A stretch of 64,000 bases of DNA. Source: Macrostomum hystrix (Eukaryota; Platyhelminthes; Macrostomidae). Every line of letters starts with the position of its first letter. Position 1 is the first letter of the stretch. A program made the translations under genes and the position numbers. The stretch lies in NCBI GenBank assembly GCA_950097015.1, contig CATNEN010000038.1, positions 20,124,001-20,188,000 on the forward strand, in the 5' to 3' direction. Positions 1 through 11,579 of the stretch are shown one piece after another. The notes beneath the pieces were generated by a model that was not told the origin of the DNA, ran no database searches, and saw only the letters and a program-made list of their open reading frames with translations.

Positions 1-781
1 TCATTTCAGCAACTTGACTTCAGCAAGAAGTTTTGATAATTTAGGACACAATTAATTATAGGTAATAATTATACCCAGCTTGATCATAAAACAATGTCAA
101 TAAAATATTTGCTTTTTATATTTTATATTTTATGTTAAAAGTTTAATGTTAAAACAACTTGCATAGTTGATCATGCACTAAGTTTCAGATCACTGAAACT
201 CTAGGAGCAAGCATGTTGATGGTTCACCTGATTTGTGCTAGTAATTACATGGTCAACAAGTGATCATTTTGTCGCCTAAGTGATCAAAACTTGTTGCCAA
301 AGTCAATTCGCTGAAATGACTTGTTGCCAAAATGACTGTTGCTAAAGTGATTTGTCACCCAAGTGATCGTGACCCACAAAAACCACCTGACCTAACACCA
401 GCTTAGGCCAATGCTACGAAAGACTTGTTGTAATTGTACCAAGCACCTAAAATCTTACCTTTTTGTGTTCAGAAAAAAATCTGTAATAAAATATAATCAA
501 GAAAATCTAGAGAATTATCAAAAAAAGAATACATATATTACAAAAATAAATTATAATTTAATACTTGTTAATACTAAATATATAAAAAAGACAATTAGAA
601 AATTTACTTCTGATGAAATAGACTTCTGATGATTTGCTAGACTTGCAAAACACAGAAAACTACTGTTTATCTATATTTTGCAGATGTACAAATAGCCCAG
701 ACTGTGGGCCATTCAGAAGCGTCCGAAGGGACTGCTTAACTGTCCACTGCAAATACAAAGGAAAGCAACTAACACAATATA
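1..781. other. AT-rich intergenic DNA
   Basis: No convincing gene is seen. The stretch from about 240 to 375 holds loose repeats of 'AAGTGATC' and 'CTTGTTGCCAAA' type phrases, which look like a decayed short tandem repeat. Short ORFs at 411-629 and 634-825 have the composition of AT-rich noncoding DNA and match no family I recognise. Confidence 0.4.
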
Positions 782-2469
782 GCATTTTGCAGGCTAGTAG
801 AGAAAACAAGCAAGCAATTAAATAGTTGATGACAAAGTCAGTGGAATTTTTTACACTCTATGGTCAAAGCCATGTGCATTCCTGAAACCAAATAAATAAT
901 GTGAGCATACAATTCATAAGAGTCATCAGTTCTTGTGTTTATTCAGCTCGAAATGGACGCAATTGACATGGAGGAAGATGACATTTTTGAGGAGGATGGA
1001 GACAGCTTTGTCACAGCGGACTTGCGGAGGACGCAGTTCAGGCGGCGGCAGCACGTGGTCCGTATTCCAAGATAAGCAACGAAAAATATGAACTGATGGT
1101 CAGTGCGCTTGAGCGAGGGGACAGTGCTGTGCAGATTTCGAGGTTTTTTAATGTAAAGGTACCAACTGTGTATACTATCCAACGGCGCTACGAGCTGACA
1201 GGACGTCGTGATCGACTCTGTCGAGGAGGCGATCGAACGTCAAAGCTTGGAAACTAGCACGTGCAACTGCTTCTAGATTCACTGGATGCCAATCCATTAT
1301 TGACACTTAAAGAGTTGCATTGCAAACTGGAGCATTCGTTCGACAGTCTGCGCAAGCAAAGCAACACTTAGCTGATCTCTAGACAAACACCTGATCACGC
1401 TGAAATGCTTAGGCAGAGATGCTGACGTGCCGGTCACACGGAACACGCCAGAAAATAAAGCACGCCGACAAGCATTTGCACAGTGGCTGCTTGACCTGCC
1501 TCCAGATTGTCACTTGATCTATATAGATGAGACAGGGTTCAACATATGGACAAGACAATCTCTAGGGCGCAGTTTGCGTGGTCAGGGTGTTAGGCGCACT
1601 TTGCACACACAGCGCAGTGTACAGGTAAATGTCATCCAGGCCATCTCACCTGGCCTCGGTCTGGTACACCACAAGATTTTGGGCCAGACGCTAACTGCAA
1701 ATGTGTTTCAAGTTTTTATTGAAGAGATAGGCCCTACTCGACGCTGTCAACAATCAAGAAGAAGTCGATAATGCGGATCAATTCTGCATCATTATGGACG
1801 GTGCTTGATTTCACAATGGCCTGAGGCTCCCGCAACAAAATGAAGCTAACTGGCAAATCATGCAGCAGCCGCCATACTCACCATTTTTTAATCTGACTGA
1901 GAGTGCGCACTCCTGCCTGAAGGCGACAATAAAACGTCAAGTTGTCTTTGCCCCAAGTTCAGCTTGAACTTGACAATCCACCACCACAGACAACACTATG
2001 CGAGTGGCGAATTCTTGTTCTTCAGAGAATCACAGAGGAAGCAACTTCCAAAATCACACCAGTCAAATGTGGAGGATGGTTTCAGAATGCACTCTGCTTC
2101 ATCCCTAGATGTGTCGCGGGAGAAGATATCGTTTGATTTCTGCCATATATCAGACAGCTTCACTGAAGGAAATCTTTTTCGAGTTTCATTTTGTACTTTT
2201 CCCTGGGCTTTGCGTACTAGTTTTTCATATGTTTCGTCATATTAAATAGTCACTTTTTGTACCACACCATTTAGCTTCTTAAATATACAGTATCACAGTT
2301 AGCTGTCAAATGTTTGCTTAGCATTGAGAATTGATGAATTGTGTGCTCATATTATTTATTTGGTTGCAGGAATGTACATGGCTTTGACCATAGAGTGTAA
2401 AAAATTCCACTGACTTTGTCATTGATTATTTAATTGCTTGCTTGTTTTCTCTACTAGCCTGCAAAATGC
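782..2469 (+). mobile_element. Tc1/mariner-type transposon (decayed)
   Basis: The two ends are inverted copies of each other over roughly 140 bp. Left end 782-920 begins GCATTTTGCAGGCTAGTAGA; right end 2333-2469 is its reverse complement with a few changes. The arms share the CAAAGCCATG and ATTATTTATTTGGTT-type blocks. A TA dinucleotide flanks each end (780-781 and 2470-2471), as expected for Tc1/mariner target duplication. The 1.69-kb length and an internal transposase remnant agree. Boundaries are inferred from the arm alignment by eye. Confidence 0.85.
953..2139 (+). pseudogene. Tc1/mariner-like transposase pseudogene (DDE)
   Basis: Reading plus-strand frames in turn gives a broken transposase. 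First an acidic start beginning MDAIDMEEDDIF. Then a frameshift near 1040 into a helix-turn-helix part (ERGDSAVQISRFFNVKVPTV, then GRRDRLCRGG). Another break precedes the catalytic part at 1427-1740 (IYIDETGFNIWTRQSLGRS), which carries the first catalytic Asp. The second Asp lies in IMDGA followed directly by a stop near 1807; the Glu lies in PYSPFFNLTE near 1900. The C-terminus GGWFQNALCFIPRCVAGEDI (ending 2136) is typical of the family. At least three frameshifts and one in-frame stop mean it is inactive. Confidence 0.85.
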
Positions 2470-2471
2470 TA

Positions 2472-4370
2472 TATTCAAAAGAATTCACAAAAAAGCATAC
2501 TCGTAGATCCACACACAGATCAAATATGCATATATATAAATAAGGCTTTCTTTCTTATATATATATATATATATATATACGTCAAGTAAAGACTATTAAA
2601 ACGTGTAGGTCGTTTACAGATGCCGTACATAAGCAGATTAAGACCATTGTAAATATTAGAAAACACCGCTTTTTTAGAAAAAATTGCTTTTAAAGCTAAA
2701 TAACTAGAATAACAAGCAAACCTAGGTTTTTTATTATAAAAACATTTTTACAAATAGAACTATTTCTGAAGTTGCTTATAAACGTTTGTTTTTTTCTTTT
2801 ATATAGTCAGACTGTTACGATTCTTTGATGTACAAAAGTTAATGTTTCCACGACACTGACATTAATACATTTGTGTCGGGGGTGTCGTTTTCGCAAATGT
2901 CACATGAACTGCTTGCTTAATAACTAGATGTTTGTACATTAGATGTTAGTTCTTCTTTACCATTTTTTTTATTCTATTACTAAGCCTAGGCAAATAAGCT
3001 CTCAAAATTGTCTTCACGATTTAGTCAAGTATTAAAAAGTTCATTGCATGAGCAGTGATCTTGTAAATATATACTTTTTGCTAACATTTATGTTTAGATT
3101 AAATTTGAAAACAAATGGTGTCTAAGTTAACTTTAATCATTCTTTGTTAGTTCGATTTTATTCAAATAAGAATATCTTAAAGTTTCTTAAGTTTCCTTTT
3201 AAAGAAATTTTTGGCTTAACCTTTTTTTATTTAATTTAACTCTTGTATGACTTTTTTGAAGTGTGAGAGTCAAAGAGACCATGTTAATTTTTTTATTTAT
3301 GCCTATGAACAAAGGGTACAGAAATATTTCAGTGTTTTTATTTTTTCTTCATAGTCTGGAGCTTAAGAAAAATACCTCAGAAACAATATCTAGCCTTTAA
3401 AATATGTATCTATCAACAAATAAGTTAAAATGATTTCAGTGCACTGCTTAGGCAACATTGTTACATATGATATCAATTGACATATATATATAGGCCTATA
3501 TATGTTGTATTCTTGAAGTAACGAATACAGAGATTCCAATTGTAGTGTCGGTAAATGTAAGTATAGCACCGAAAGGAGCACTCGGCAGTCGACTGGATAA
3601 GCGTATATTTGTAACAGCAGTATTATTAAATACTGGAAAGGTCTTGAGTGTGTGCACCGCGCGGGGGTTTCTATTTATAGCCTGGGGAGCGAGTGGGAGA
3701 ACTTTCTAGAAAGTTCTCATAGATAGCCTGCGGGGGAGGCGCAGAGAAGATTCTGGAAACAACAGAGTGTTATAACAAGTGGTAGAAAGTTCTAAAAAAT
3801 TATTTACGGAATTATCGTAACGAAACCCACAACAATATATATAATTGTTTGTTTGTTTGTATTTGACAATGTTAGGCCCTTAGGAATAGTAATCTTAATT
3901 GTATTAGCTATGTAGTTTTGTCTAATGTAAGCATTTTCTGTTTTAGGCCAAACTTTCCCTATTTTAAATTTTGCACAAAGCTTATAGACATAACTTTAGG
4001 AACTGTAAAATTTTGCCTTAAAAGAGTGCTGTTCTAAGCTAGCAAACAATGGCTTTGGCCTGTGCAAACCTTTAGGAAATTAGAAATCAGGTGCTGCGCC
4101 ACATTGTGGTATGCATAATTGTGGTATGCATAAGCTGAGCCATGTTGCCTAATGTGTGCAGCGCTAAACTTTAGCACAAACTTGCCTATTACAAAGTGTT
4201 AAGTTAATTCTGGTGCAATATTTTCATGTATATACTATTGCAAAAATTGCTAGTGCTGCATTTTTTACAAAATCTAATATTCACATGATTTTCTAATTTT
4301 CTAATTGTATTGGTATTATTATTAGCTGTGTAATTGATAGTTTTTACCCATATGTTTTGCACATTTCAGA
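2472..4370. other. AT-rich intergenic region with possible solo LTR
   Basis: No coding exon seen. It holds a (TA)n microsatellite at about 2560-2579. A GC-richer island at about 3540-3835 starts TGTAGTGTCGG, ends ACCCACAACA and contains a TATA-like CTATTTATAG and a perfect 20-bp palindrome at 3698-3717. The island could be a solo LTR or a promoter. From 4321 to 4370 the sequence runs into an acceptor-like TTTGCACATTTCAG, so part may be the 5' intron of the stomatin-like gene that follows. Confidence 0.4.
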
Positions 4371-4405
4371 TCTAATTGGTTTCAAAGGCATTTTTAACTA
4401 CAATT

Positions 4406-6914
4406 ATGTATAAAAAGGTAAACATTGATCCACCTCCTGAGCCACCTCGCCAGCAGGTCTTTGATTTTGGCACAGCATTTGAATTTGGTGGCAATGGAGA
4501 ATTATTCAGAACTGAGCCAGACAATAGCACTGGTGGCAGGCATAACACTGGCAACAACTACAAATCAATCTTTACATATAGCAATGATAAAAAACACTGG
4601 AAGGCACAGCAGTTAAGTAAGAAACTAACTTCTTATTACATTCCAAAACAGTATTTTTGTACATTTATTTCTTTATATCTTTTCACTACTAAAAACCTCT
4701 CTTTCAGATCCACCAATGCCATTTAGCCAAACAGAGAAGTTTGCTAACTTTTTCATAACTGGCATTTTCTCTCTACTTGTTCTTTTCCTATTTCCTGTGT
4801 TAGGATGGTTTTCGGTTAAGGTGAGCGTTTAAATTAAGTTACAGCTATAATTTAAGTAGATCTGATATCATAATTGTGAAATGTTTTTTCATTTTAATAT
4901 TTGCCAAGTTCGCCTACTGTGAGTAGCATGATATGCTTATTGCATTTTAGAAACTGGAAAGCCACGAGAGGCTCATTAGTATGCGACTTGGTCGAATGCA
5001 ACAGCCAGTAGCCGGGCCTGGCTACACTTGCATCCTGCCGCTGATCGATAGCTGGCAGCGAATAGATTTGCGACCAAAATCTGTGTCTTTTGTTGAAAGA
5101 GAATTTTTCACAGCCGATCGTGGCATAGTTTGTTTCGCCGGCGAAGCTGTTTACAGAGTCAATGAGCCGGAAATGGCCGTCACGGCTACCACGGATCCCA
5201 GGTATGGTCTAGTCTCTTTTTTATCTATTCTAAATGGGATTTTAATCTATCAGTTTTCTAAAGACTCTATCCTTTTAACTTCTAAACAGAATAGATCATG
5301 ATACTTAGTCCTTTAAAATCCGATTTAGCCATGACCTCATTCTTCCAATCAGATTTGGCCGTAACCCAATCCGTCCAATCAGATTTAGCCGTGACCTCAT
5401 CCCTCCAATCAGATTTGGCTGTAACCCAATCCGTCCAATCAGATTTGGCTGTAACCCAATCCGTCCAATCAGATTTGGTTATCACTCAATCCGTTCAATC
5501 AGATTTGGCTGTAACCCAGTCCGTCCAATCAGATTTGGCTGTAACCCAATCCGTCCAATCAGATTTGGTTATCACTCAATCCGTCCAATCAGATTTGGCT
5601 GTAACCCAATCCGTCCAATCAGATTTGGTTATCACTCAATCCGTCCAATCAGATTTGGCTGTAACCCAATCCGTCCAATCAGATTTGGTTATCACTCAAT
5701 CCGTCCAATCAGATTTGGCTGTAACCCAATCCGTCCAATCAGATTTGGCTGTAACCCAATCCGTCCAATCAGATTTGGTTATCACTCAATCCGTCCAATC
5801 AGATTTGGTTATCACTCAATCCGTCCAATCAGATTTGGCTGTAACCCAATCCGTCCAATCAGATTTGGTTATCACTCAATCCGTTTAATCAGATTTGGCC
5901 GTGACCCAATCCATCCAATCAGCTTCTCCAATCCTCTTCACAGATCCGCCCTGGCTCATCTAACCGAAGTGACGATTCAACGCTACGTCGCCCGTCAGGA
6001 TGCCGACGATCTAGAAGGCAGGGTGCCGAATCTGCAGGCGGAGATCGCCGCCACGCTGAATTCCGAAGCTCGCGAATGGGGCCTGGAGGTCACTAGCGTG
6101 TCTCTCGGTCCGATACGCATTGTTTCAAAGCCGCCGCCACGCCGACCTCTGCCTGAAGGCGTTGATATCGGCACCCTGACCCAGCATCTGTTTGGCCAGC
6201 TGGCTGCCACCGCTGCCGCCGGTGGCGGAGCTAGAGGAGCCGCCGACGCAGTCGTGGCCGCCGCTGTTGCTCGAGCTGCCGCTGCTGCTGCTGCTGCTGC
6301 TGCTTCTACTGCTGACTCCAGGACTGGCGGAGCCATAGACGAAAGTAGCGACGCTGGAAATTCCACCTCACAGATTGAACTGCATGTCGGTGAGAAGACT
6401 ATTGATCATGAGTCATGAGTCATTGATTATAGTTGTTTTGGCGACTGTTTAAGAGCATAATATACGGAACACAACTCATTTCCTAAGCCAAATAGGGAAC
6501 CCAACTCATTTCCTAAGCCAAAATACGGAACCCAACTCACCTTCTAAAACCATTTCAATATTAACAGCGGACGCCTCTTCGCCAGCCCTGCCTGAGCTAG
6601 ACGAATACTTGGCCAAGGCTCGTCGAGCTCTGCACGTTGAAGAGATTCGCCGAGAGCTAGGCTCAGCCAGCTATCAGTTCTGCCTGCTAGCCGAAAACGG
6701 CCAGCCGGTAGCTGCCTGCTACCTCGACAGCGCCGCCAAGATTGCTCAGCGAGGCCGGCACGCCTCACCGGACGTGCTCATCACGCTCCTGTGCTCGGAT
6801 CTGGACGATATTCGATCCGGCCGGCTGCCAATGTGGCAGGCTGTTGTGAGCGGCCGAATCTCCGTGCAGGGCGACCTGGAAGTAGCCAAGCGGCTGCGCG
6901 TGCTCAATGACTGA
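4406..6914 (+). CDS. STOML1: Stomatin-like protein with SPFH and SCP2 domains (STOML1 type)
   Basis: Five exons are joined in phase: 4406-4616, 4708-4820, 4951-5201, 5944-6389, 6568-6914, giving 455 aa. Residues about 1-75 are a hydrophilic head. Exon 2 supplies the single membrane hairpin (FFITGIFSLLVLFLFPVLGW, about 80-103). Exons 3-4 form the SPFH/band-7 domain (ERLISMRLGRMQQPVAGPGY, LPLIDSWQRIDLR). A poly-Ala stretch follows near residue 300. Exon 5 is a sterol-carrier-protein-2 fold (YLDSAAKIAQRGRHASPDVL, ISVQGDLEVAKRL). In animals this SPFH-plus-SCP2 order is the mark of STOML1/UNC-24, a late-endosomal membrane protein linked to cholesterol handling and to modulation of DEG/ENaC-type channels. 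The start is the first ATG after an acceptor-like site at 4370; an upstream noncoding exon is likely. Confidence 0.9.
5310..5935 (+). repeat. 30-bp minisatellite filling STOML1 intron 3
   Basis: About 21 copies of a 30-bp unit with core CCGTCCAATCAGATTTGGCT, in two main variants (GTAACCCAAT and ATCACTCAAT tails). Because 30 is a multiple of three and the unit has no stop in one frame, it makes a false 196-aa ORF. It occupies most of the 742-bp intron between exons 3 and 4. Confidence 0.97.
6455..6545 (+). repeat. Short tandem repeat in STOML1 intron 4
   Basis: Three imperfect copies of a unit of about 30 bp with core CCAACTCATTTCCTAAGCC, just before the last exon of the stomatin-like gene. 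Confidence 0.8.
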
Positions 6915-6929
6915 AGAAGTCTAAGCCAG

Positions 6930-7445
6930 CTGACTCACCTGACAGACTCCACTGATAGTTTAGACAAACTATTGAATCCTCCTGACAGACTCCACTGACA
7001 GTTTAGAGTTAGACAAACTATTGAATCCTCCTGACAGACTCCACTGACAGTTTAGACAAACTATTAAATCCTCCTGACAGACTCCACTGACAGTTTAGAC
7101 AAACTATTGAATCCTCCTGACAGACTCCACTGACAGTTTAGACAAACTATTAAATCCTCCTGACAGACTCCACTGACAGTTTAGAGAAACTATTGAATCC
7201 TCCTGACAGACTCCACTGACAGTTTAGAGAAACTATTGAATCCTCCTGACAGACTCCACTGACAGTTTAGACAAACTAGTAAATCCTCCTGACAGACTCC
7301 ATTGACAGTTTAGACAAACTATTGAATCCTCCTGACAGACTCCACTGACAGTTTAGACAAACTATTGAATCCTCCTGACAGACTCCACTGACAGTTTAGA
7401 CAAACTATTAAATCCTCCTGACAGACTCCACTGACAGTTCCTGAC
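6930..7445 (+). repeat. 43-bp minisatellite downstream of STOML1
   Basis: About 12 copies of a 43-bp unit containing TCCTGACAGACTCCACTGAC followed by AGTTTAGACAAACTATT(G/A)AA. One copy near 7005 has an extra AGTTAG. It starts just after the stop codon and so probably lies in the 3' untranslated region or immediately downstream. Confidence 0.95.
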
Positions 7446-8555
7446 AGATTGACTCCCAGTTCTGACAGTTTAACTGACAGTCATGACAGACTTGGCTTTG
7501 TTTGGGCCATCGTTTGTTCATGCAATGCTCATCTCATTGATGCTTTTTCATCTAGTCTGTTTTTACGAGGTGTTGCACTTTTTAACGCTTTTTTTAACGT
7601 TGAATGCCATATATTAATTACACTTTTAATTTTATATCTAGCTGTTAAATATGTTTTTGTGTCTGTAGTTACTATCTTATACGAGTAATAGGTCCTTCCT
7701 AATGTTAAGTTTATAAGTAATATGAACAATTACTGCTGAAATTTTCATATAAATAACTTTTTTATAGTTTTTTTTGCTCTACTCGTAATAATTATTTAAA
7801 ATATTTTATCCTAGCTGTATGAAGCAAAACTACTAATAATAAAACACGGACAATTTGTTTAACTGTTGATATTAAATGTTACGTTTTTATTTTTATTTTT
7901 TATATCGTAGTTTATTATTGAGCTCTGTGATTATAACATGTCCATTTTCTTTTTTTTAGTTTTTTTGCATTGCACGTCTGAGCTTCAAATGAACATAAGT
8001 TTTTGTTTTTGTTAATAAAATGCTTGTTTTTGTTTTAGAGTATTATTTCTTCCTTCTGATCAGATTTTTTGTTTCAAAAAATGAACTATTTCATAATTCC
8101 TGTTATTGCATATTTCTCGACTGTAACTGTCTGAAAAAATATTGAAAATAAATTATAAAATAATTGTTTACTTTTTTACTAAAATAAGCACATTCTGTCA
8201 GCTTTCGCACTATATAAAATGCGGAAAACATTTTCTTATATTTTTTCTTATTTTACAGTAGGGATTTAAGATTTATCTTTTGATGCTTATCTGGTAAGTT
8301 TAATTTGTTTAAATTACCCCTTGTTGCACAGCCATACCTATTATGCGGTAAATCTTAAGTCTGTGGACATCAGCTGTCAAGTCCGTGGACCGTAGAGGCC
8401 GCCACACCCGCCGAGAAATCAATCGAACTACTGACCTTTCAGTCGGAGGTCTAAAGCTCTAAGCAATAGGCTACAAGTTCCCCACAATGAAATTTTGGTA
8501 GTTACATAGTAAGTGGTTTATATTTTATTGATAATAATAATTAACATAATTGTAA
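7446..8555. other. AT-rich region after STOML1
   Basis: No coding exon seen. AATAAA at about 8014 and similar A-rich words could serve as polyadenylation signals for the upstream gene. At 8340-8470 lies a GC-richer block containing AATCGAACTACTGACCTTT, which resembles a reversed tRNA-like B box and also resembles blocks near 34445 and 55830. It may be a second, older SINE family. Confidence 0.35.
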
Positions 8556-8893
8556 GAGGGCTGCGGGCAATGGAACATCATTTGGTGACACTAGACCCGC
8601 AGCCAGCGAGGAGGCAGTTCTGCCCATTTCACTGACTCCTGAGCACACACGTACACAGATACTGCTCGCAGGCACACGCTCACACAGGTGTGTACATCTG
8701 CCATGACTTTCTCATCGTCATGCAGTCTACACTTTCACTGGGCCTTCGAGGTTGGCCCTCAAGGGCGTAAATTGCACGATAAGCCACCAAGCCTTCTCTC
8801 CGCGGCTGCGCCCCAAATAAATGCGGCCTCGCCGCGGAATCGAACTCATGGACCATGGTGCGAGAGCTACATTTCAAAGTCTTAGACCGCTCT
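8556..8893 (-). mobile_element. tRNA-derived SINE, copy A (near full length)
   Basis: Read on the minus strand it begins with a tRNA-like head: an A-box-like AGAGCGGTCTAAGACT and a B-box-like GAGTTCGATTCC. A body follows with GCCAACCTCGAAGGCCCAGT and AAAGTCATGGCAGATGTACA, then a tail AGTGTCACCAAATGATG and CCGCAGCCCTC. The same body is found at 42654, 53043 and 60285. No coding capacity was seen, which fits a Pol III-derived short element. Confidence 0.85.
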
Positions 8894-9750
8894 GGGTATC
8901 TTTTTTTAATGTTAATTCTTGTTAAGCCTAATGAAAAGAATAATTTTTTACTTTAATGGCATCCAGTTTGTTAATCGCTTTATATACTGGCGCTGTGAAT
9001 TGAACTAGAGAAAGTGGCCAAACCATAAACTTATTTCATATGTTGTTTCACATTTGCAGCGGCAATAAAAGCACTGAGATTTGCCACAAAACAGCCGCAA
9101 TTGTTTATTCGGCATTGTTTATAAATAGTAAGTTTAGCTCAAACTAAACTCATGACACACTCCGCCCCTATAAAACAAATGTTATACCAATTCGACTGCT
9201 CAAACAGTATATTTTAGAGTCTATATCTAAAGGCAGCTTTGGCACAATACCGAAAGACAATTGTAGTAGTTGTATAGTCTCTTCTAGCGGCTTATTTGAA
9301 GCAATTTGCGAGCCCTGTGGCTACAGAGTTTGGATTCTTCAGGGGACTAGAAGAATTATATAATAGCTTCATCAGGACCCGCCACTGCAGGCCAGTGTAA
9401 GTCTCTCCCGATTATATAATTTGCAAACTCATTTTCACCTGGCGTGGAAGCCGATTAGGAGAACTGGTCAGTGCTTATGACTAGTAACAACAGGGCATTG
9501 CAGGCGTCTGTGACAAAGCTGCAGTCATCCCCTATATGTGGCGAACTGCAGGTAAGTATGTATATAAGCATGTTTTATCTATAACACGTGCTTCTATTTA
9601 TACAGAACGAAAGATATAGGAAAGGTGGAATGTGCGAAATGGGTGAGATGATTAAGAGAATTGAGAGGGAAATGGGTGAGCGGTGAGATAAGGGAGATGT
9701 GAATCAAGGAGTGTTAAATTTAACACATGAGATCTGGGTAGGACAGACTT
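8894..9750. other. Intergenic region, possible distal promoter
   Basis: No gene recognised. A GC box next to a TATA-like word (CCGCCCCTATAAAA, TATA at 9169-9175) could be a promoter core, either for a transcript reaching the SH3 ORF downstream or from a mobile element. There is no other support. Confidence 0.3.
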
Positions 9751-9754
9751 GATA

Positions 9755-10045
9755 TACTGGAGAAATGATCGACACGGGAGAAATGAGACACGTGAGAGAT
9801 AAGACACGGAAGGGATGAGACACATGAGAGATAAGACATGAGAGAGACAGACACAGGAGAGATGAGACAAGGGAGGGATAAGACACGGGAGAGATAAGAC
9901 ACAGGAGAGATGAGAAACGGGAGAGATAAGGCATGGGAGAGATGAGAAACGGGAGAGATAAGACATGGGAGAGACAGACACGGGAGAGATGAGAAACGGG
10001 AGAGATAAGACATGCGAGAGACAGACACGGGAGAGATAAGACACG
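9755..10045 (+). repeat. Degenerate purine-rich tandem repeat
   Basis: Irregular copies of units such as GAGAGATAAGACACGGGAGA and GAGATGAGAAACGGGAGAGA, roughly 15-36 bp apart. Several overlapping false ORFs on the minus strand (runs of Ser, Leu and Pro) come from this array. Confidence 0.9.
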
Positions 10046-10274
10046 GCATTGATCAGACACAATTGATAGCTTACGATCAGAGTTTAGTATTACACGACCA
10101 CTGGCTTTACACTATAGAATCAGTATTGCACTGGGTACTGAATGAGTGCTCTGGTTTGCGTAGTCTAAATGTACTATTGTACTCTCACTGAGCCTCGTGA
10201 CTCCACGGCGGCATCGCATACAGCAGCTAATCAAATCGCATTTGGCAACATTGTTTTATATTGCGAAGGCTGCG

Positions 10275-10799
10275 ATGACAGACGAGTTGCGACGGAAGCG
10301 CAAGAGCCAAGCATTGAGTCCGAGCCAGCTGCTGCAGCTGCCGCATCATTCTCATCGACACCGGCTGTCAGCATCACCTGGTGCCTGTAGTCGAGACGAC
10401 TCAGGCCTAGGATTCGAACTCCTGACCGAGCAAGTAGTCGCAGCTGGGAATGCCCAGGCAGCAGAGGCGCATAGACGTCCCTGCCGCGGCCTGGCCTTCA
10501 CAGTTGTCTTCGCCTATTCGCCGTCTCCTAGCAGCAACGGCGAGCTCGCCCTAACAGCCGAGGAGAAAGTCTTGGCCATCGACTGCGTCGAGCGTCGGCC
10601 AGACTGGCTGCTCGTCCGGCGACTTCGCGACGGCGCCGAGGGCTACGCGCCCGCCGCATTCCTGCTCTGCGACGCTGACGGCAGGCCGGCATTTCAGCGC
10701 TGCACGGAGTCCGGCTGCTGCCAGCGCCGACGTGCCCGGAGCCAGCTGCTAATGCAGAGCTGCGAACAGTCACAGTCGATTCGATGGACAGCTTTCTGA
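10275..10799 (+). CDS. Small SH3-domain protein (possible single-exon or partial gene)
   Basis: The ORF from the first in-frame ATG encodes about 174 aa. A basic, Ser/Pro-rich start (MTDELRRKRKSQALSPSQLL) leads to an SH3-like fold: LAFTVVFAYSPS, then GELALTAEEKVLAIDCVERR, then PDWLLVRRLRDGAEGYAPAA. This has the usual ALYDY-like beginning, the EL.L..(G/E)E part, the W and the G-Y-x-P ending. SH3 domains bind proline-rich peptides in signalling or cytoskeletal complexes. A block at 10395-10425 (GATTCGAACTCCTGACC) looks like a reversed tRNA-like B box, so part of the ORF may be SINE-derived or intronic (possible donor after 10380, acceptor near 10467). The C-terminal part after the SH3 is unrecognised. 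The family is not assigned. Confidence 0.55.
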   Translation: MTDELRRKRKSQALSPSQLLQLPHHSHRHRLSASPGACSRDDSGLGFELLTEQVVAAGNAQAAEAHRRPCRGLAFTVVFAYSPSPSSNGELALTAEEKVLAIDCVERRPDWLLVRRLRDGAEGYAPAAFLLCDADGRPAFQRCTESGCCQRRRARSQLLMQSCEQSQSIRWTAF

Positions 10800-11578
10800 C
10801 TTGCAGCGCCCGATTCAACAGACTCAAACGGTCCGGCTTCAATAGGGAAATCACTAAGCATTTTCTTCACTTTGATCTACATCTTTTCTAGGCTGAATTG
10901 TACGCTCATGCAGCACGAGAATTCATTTCTGACCGCCTTTTAACATTAGAAAGACAACAATTCAAGATCGATATTGCCTATATGATGCCTATATTGGTGG
11001 TCTTTGCCACCAGACGCTCTGACGAGAATCGTTGAATATCTCGACGATAGCGATGTTTTCTGATTCTCGAATTTGTATAATCGGATTTGATAGAGCCGAA
11101 TATTTTAGCCCGTGTTCTGCATTTTGATGGCAATCGGCTGAATGTTTTGGGAGATACTTAAATAACGAATAATGTTAATTGTAGCTATTAGTTTTGTCTG
11201 AAGACAATGCCGAACACTTCAAAGACAAAATTGGCTGCCAATTCAATTTTTTCAATCTCGAACATTCTTTCCCTAAGCAACTTTTGTATTTATAAATGGG
11301 AAAAGTTAACAAATGGATCAAGTAGATGAAAAATAGCTAGGATTGAAGTGAAAAAGAACTGACATATGCACAACTGCAACTAACTGAATTAGACAGCATC
11401 TATACTTGCCGTTGGACGTAAATAACGCGAACGCAGTTAGCTGGCTATGGCGGCGAATTTACAAATTGAATGCACAACTTTAGGGTACATTCACAGCATT
11501 AACTACAAGGTATGATAAAAACACAAAAGTTGAGCATAGCACTAATAGCTATTATAACCAGCAGTGTAAATTCTAGCT
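10800..11578. other. Intergenic region between SH3 ORF and 38-bp array
   Basis: No gene, RNA or clear repeat was recognised in this stretch. Confidence 0.3.
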
Positions 11579-11579
11579 T

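Noticed and set aside
5298-5888. 196-aa ORF of repeated SDLAVTQSVQ
   Set aside because: It is the translation of a 30-bp intronic minisatellite; flanking exons splice across it in phase.
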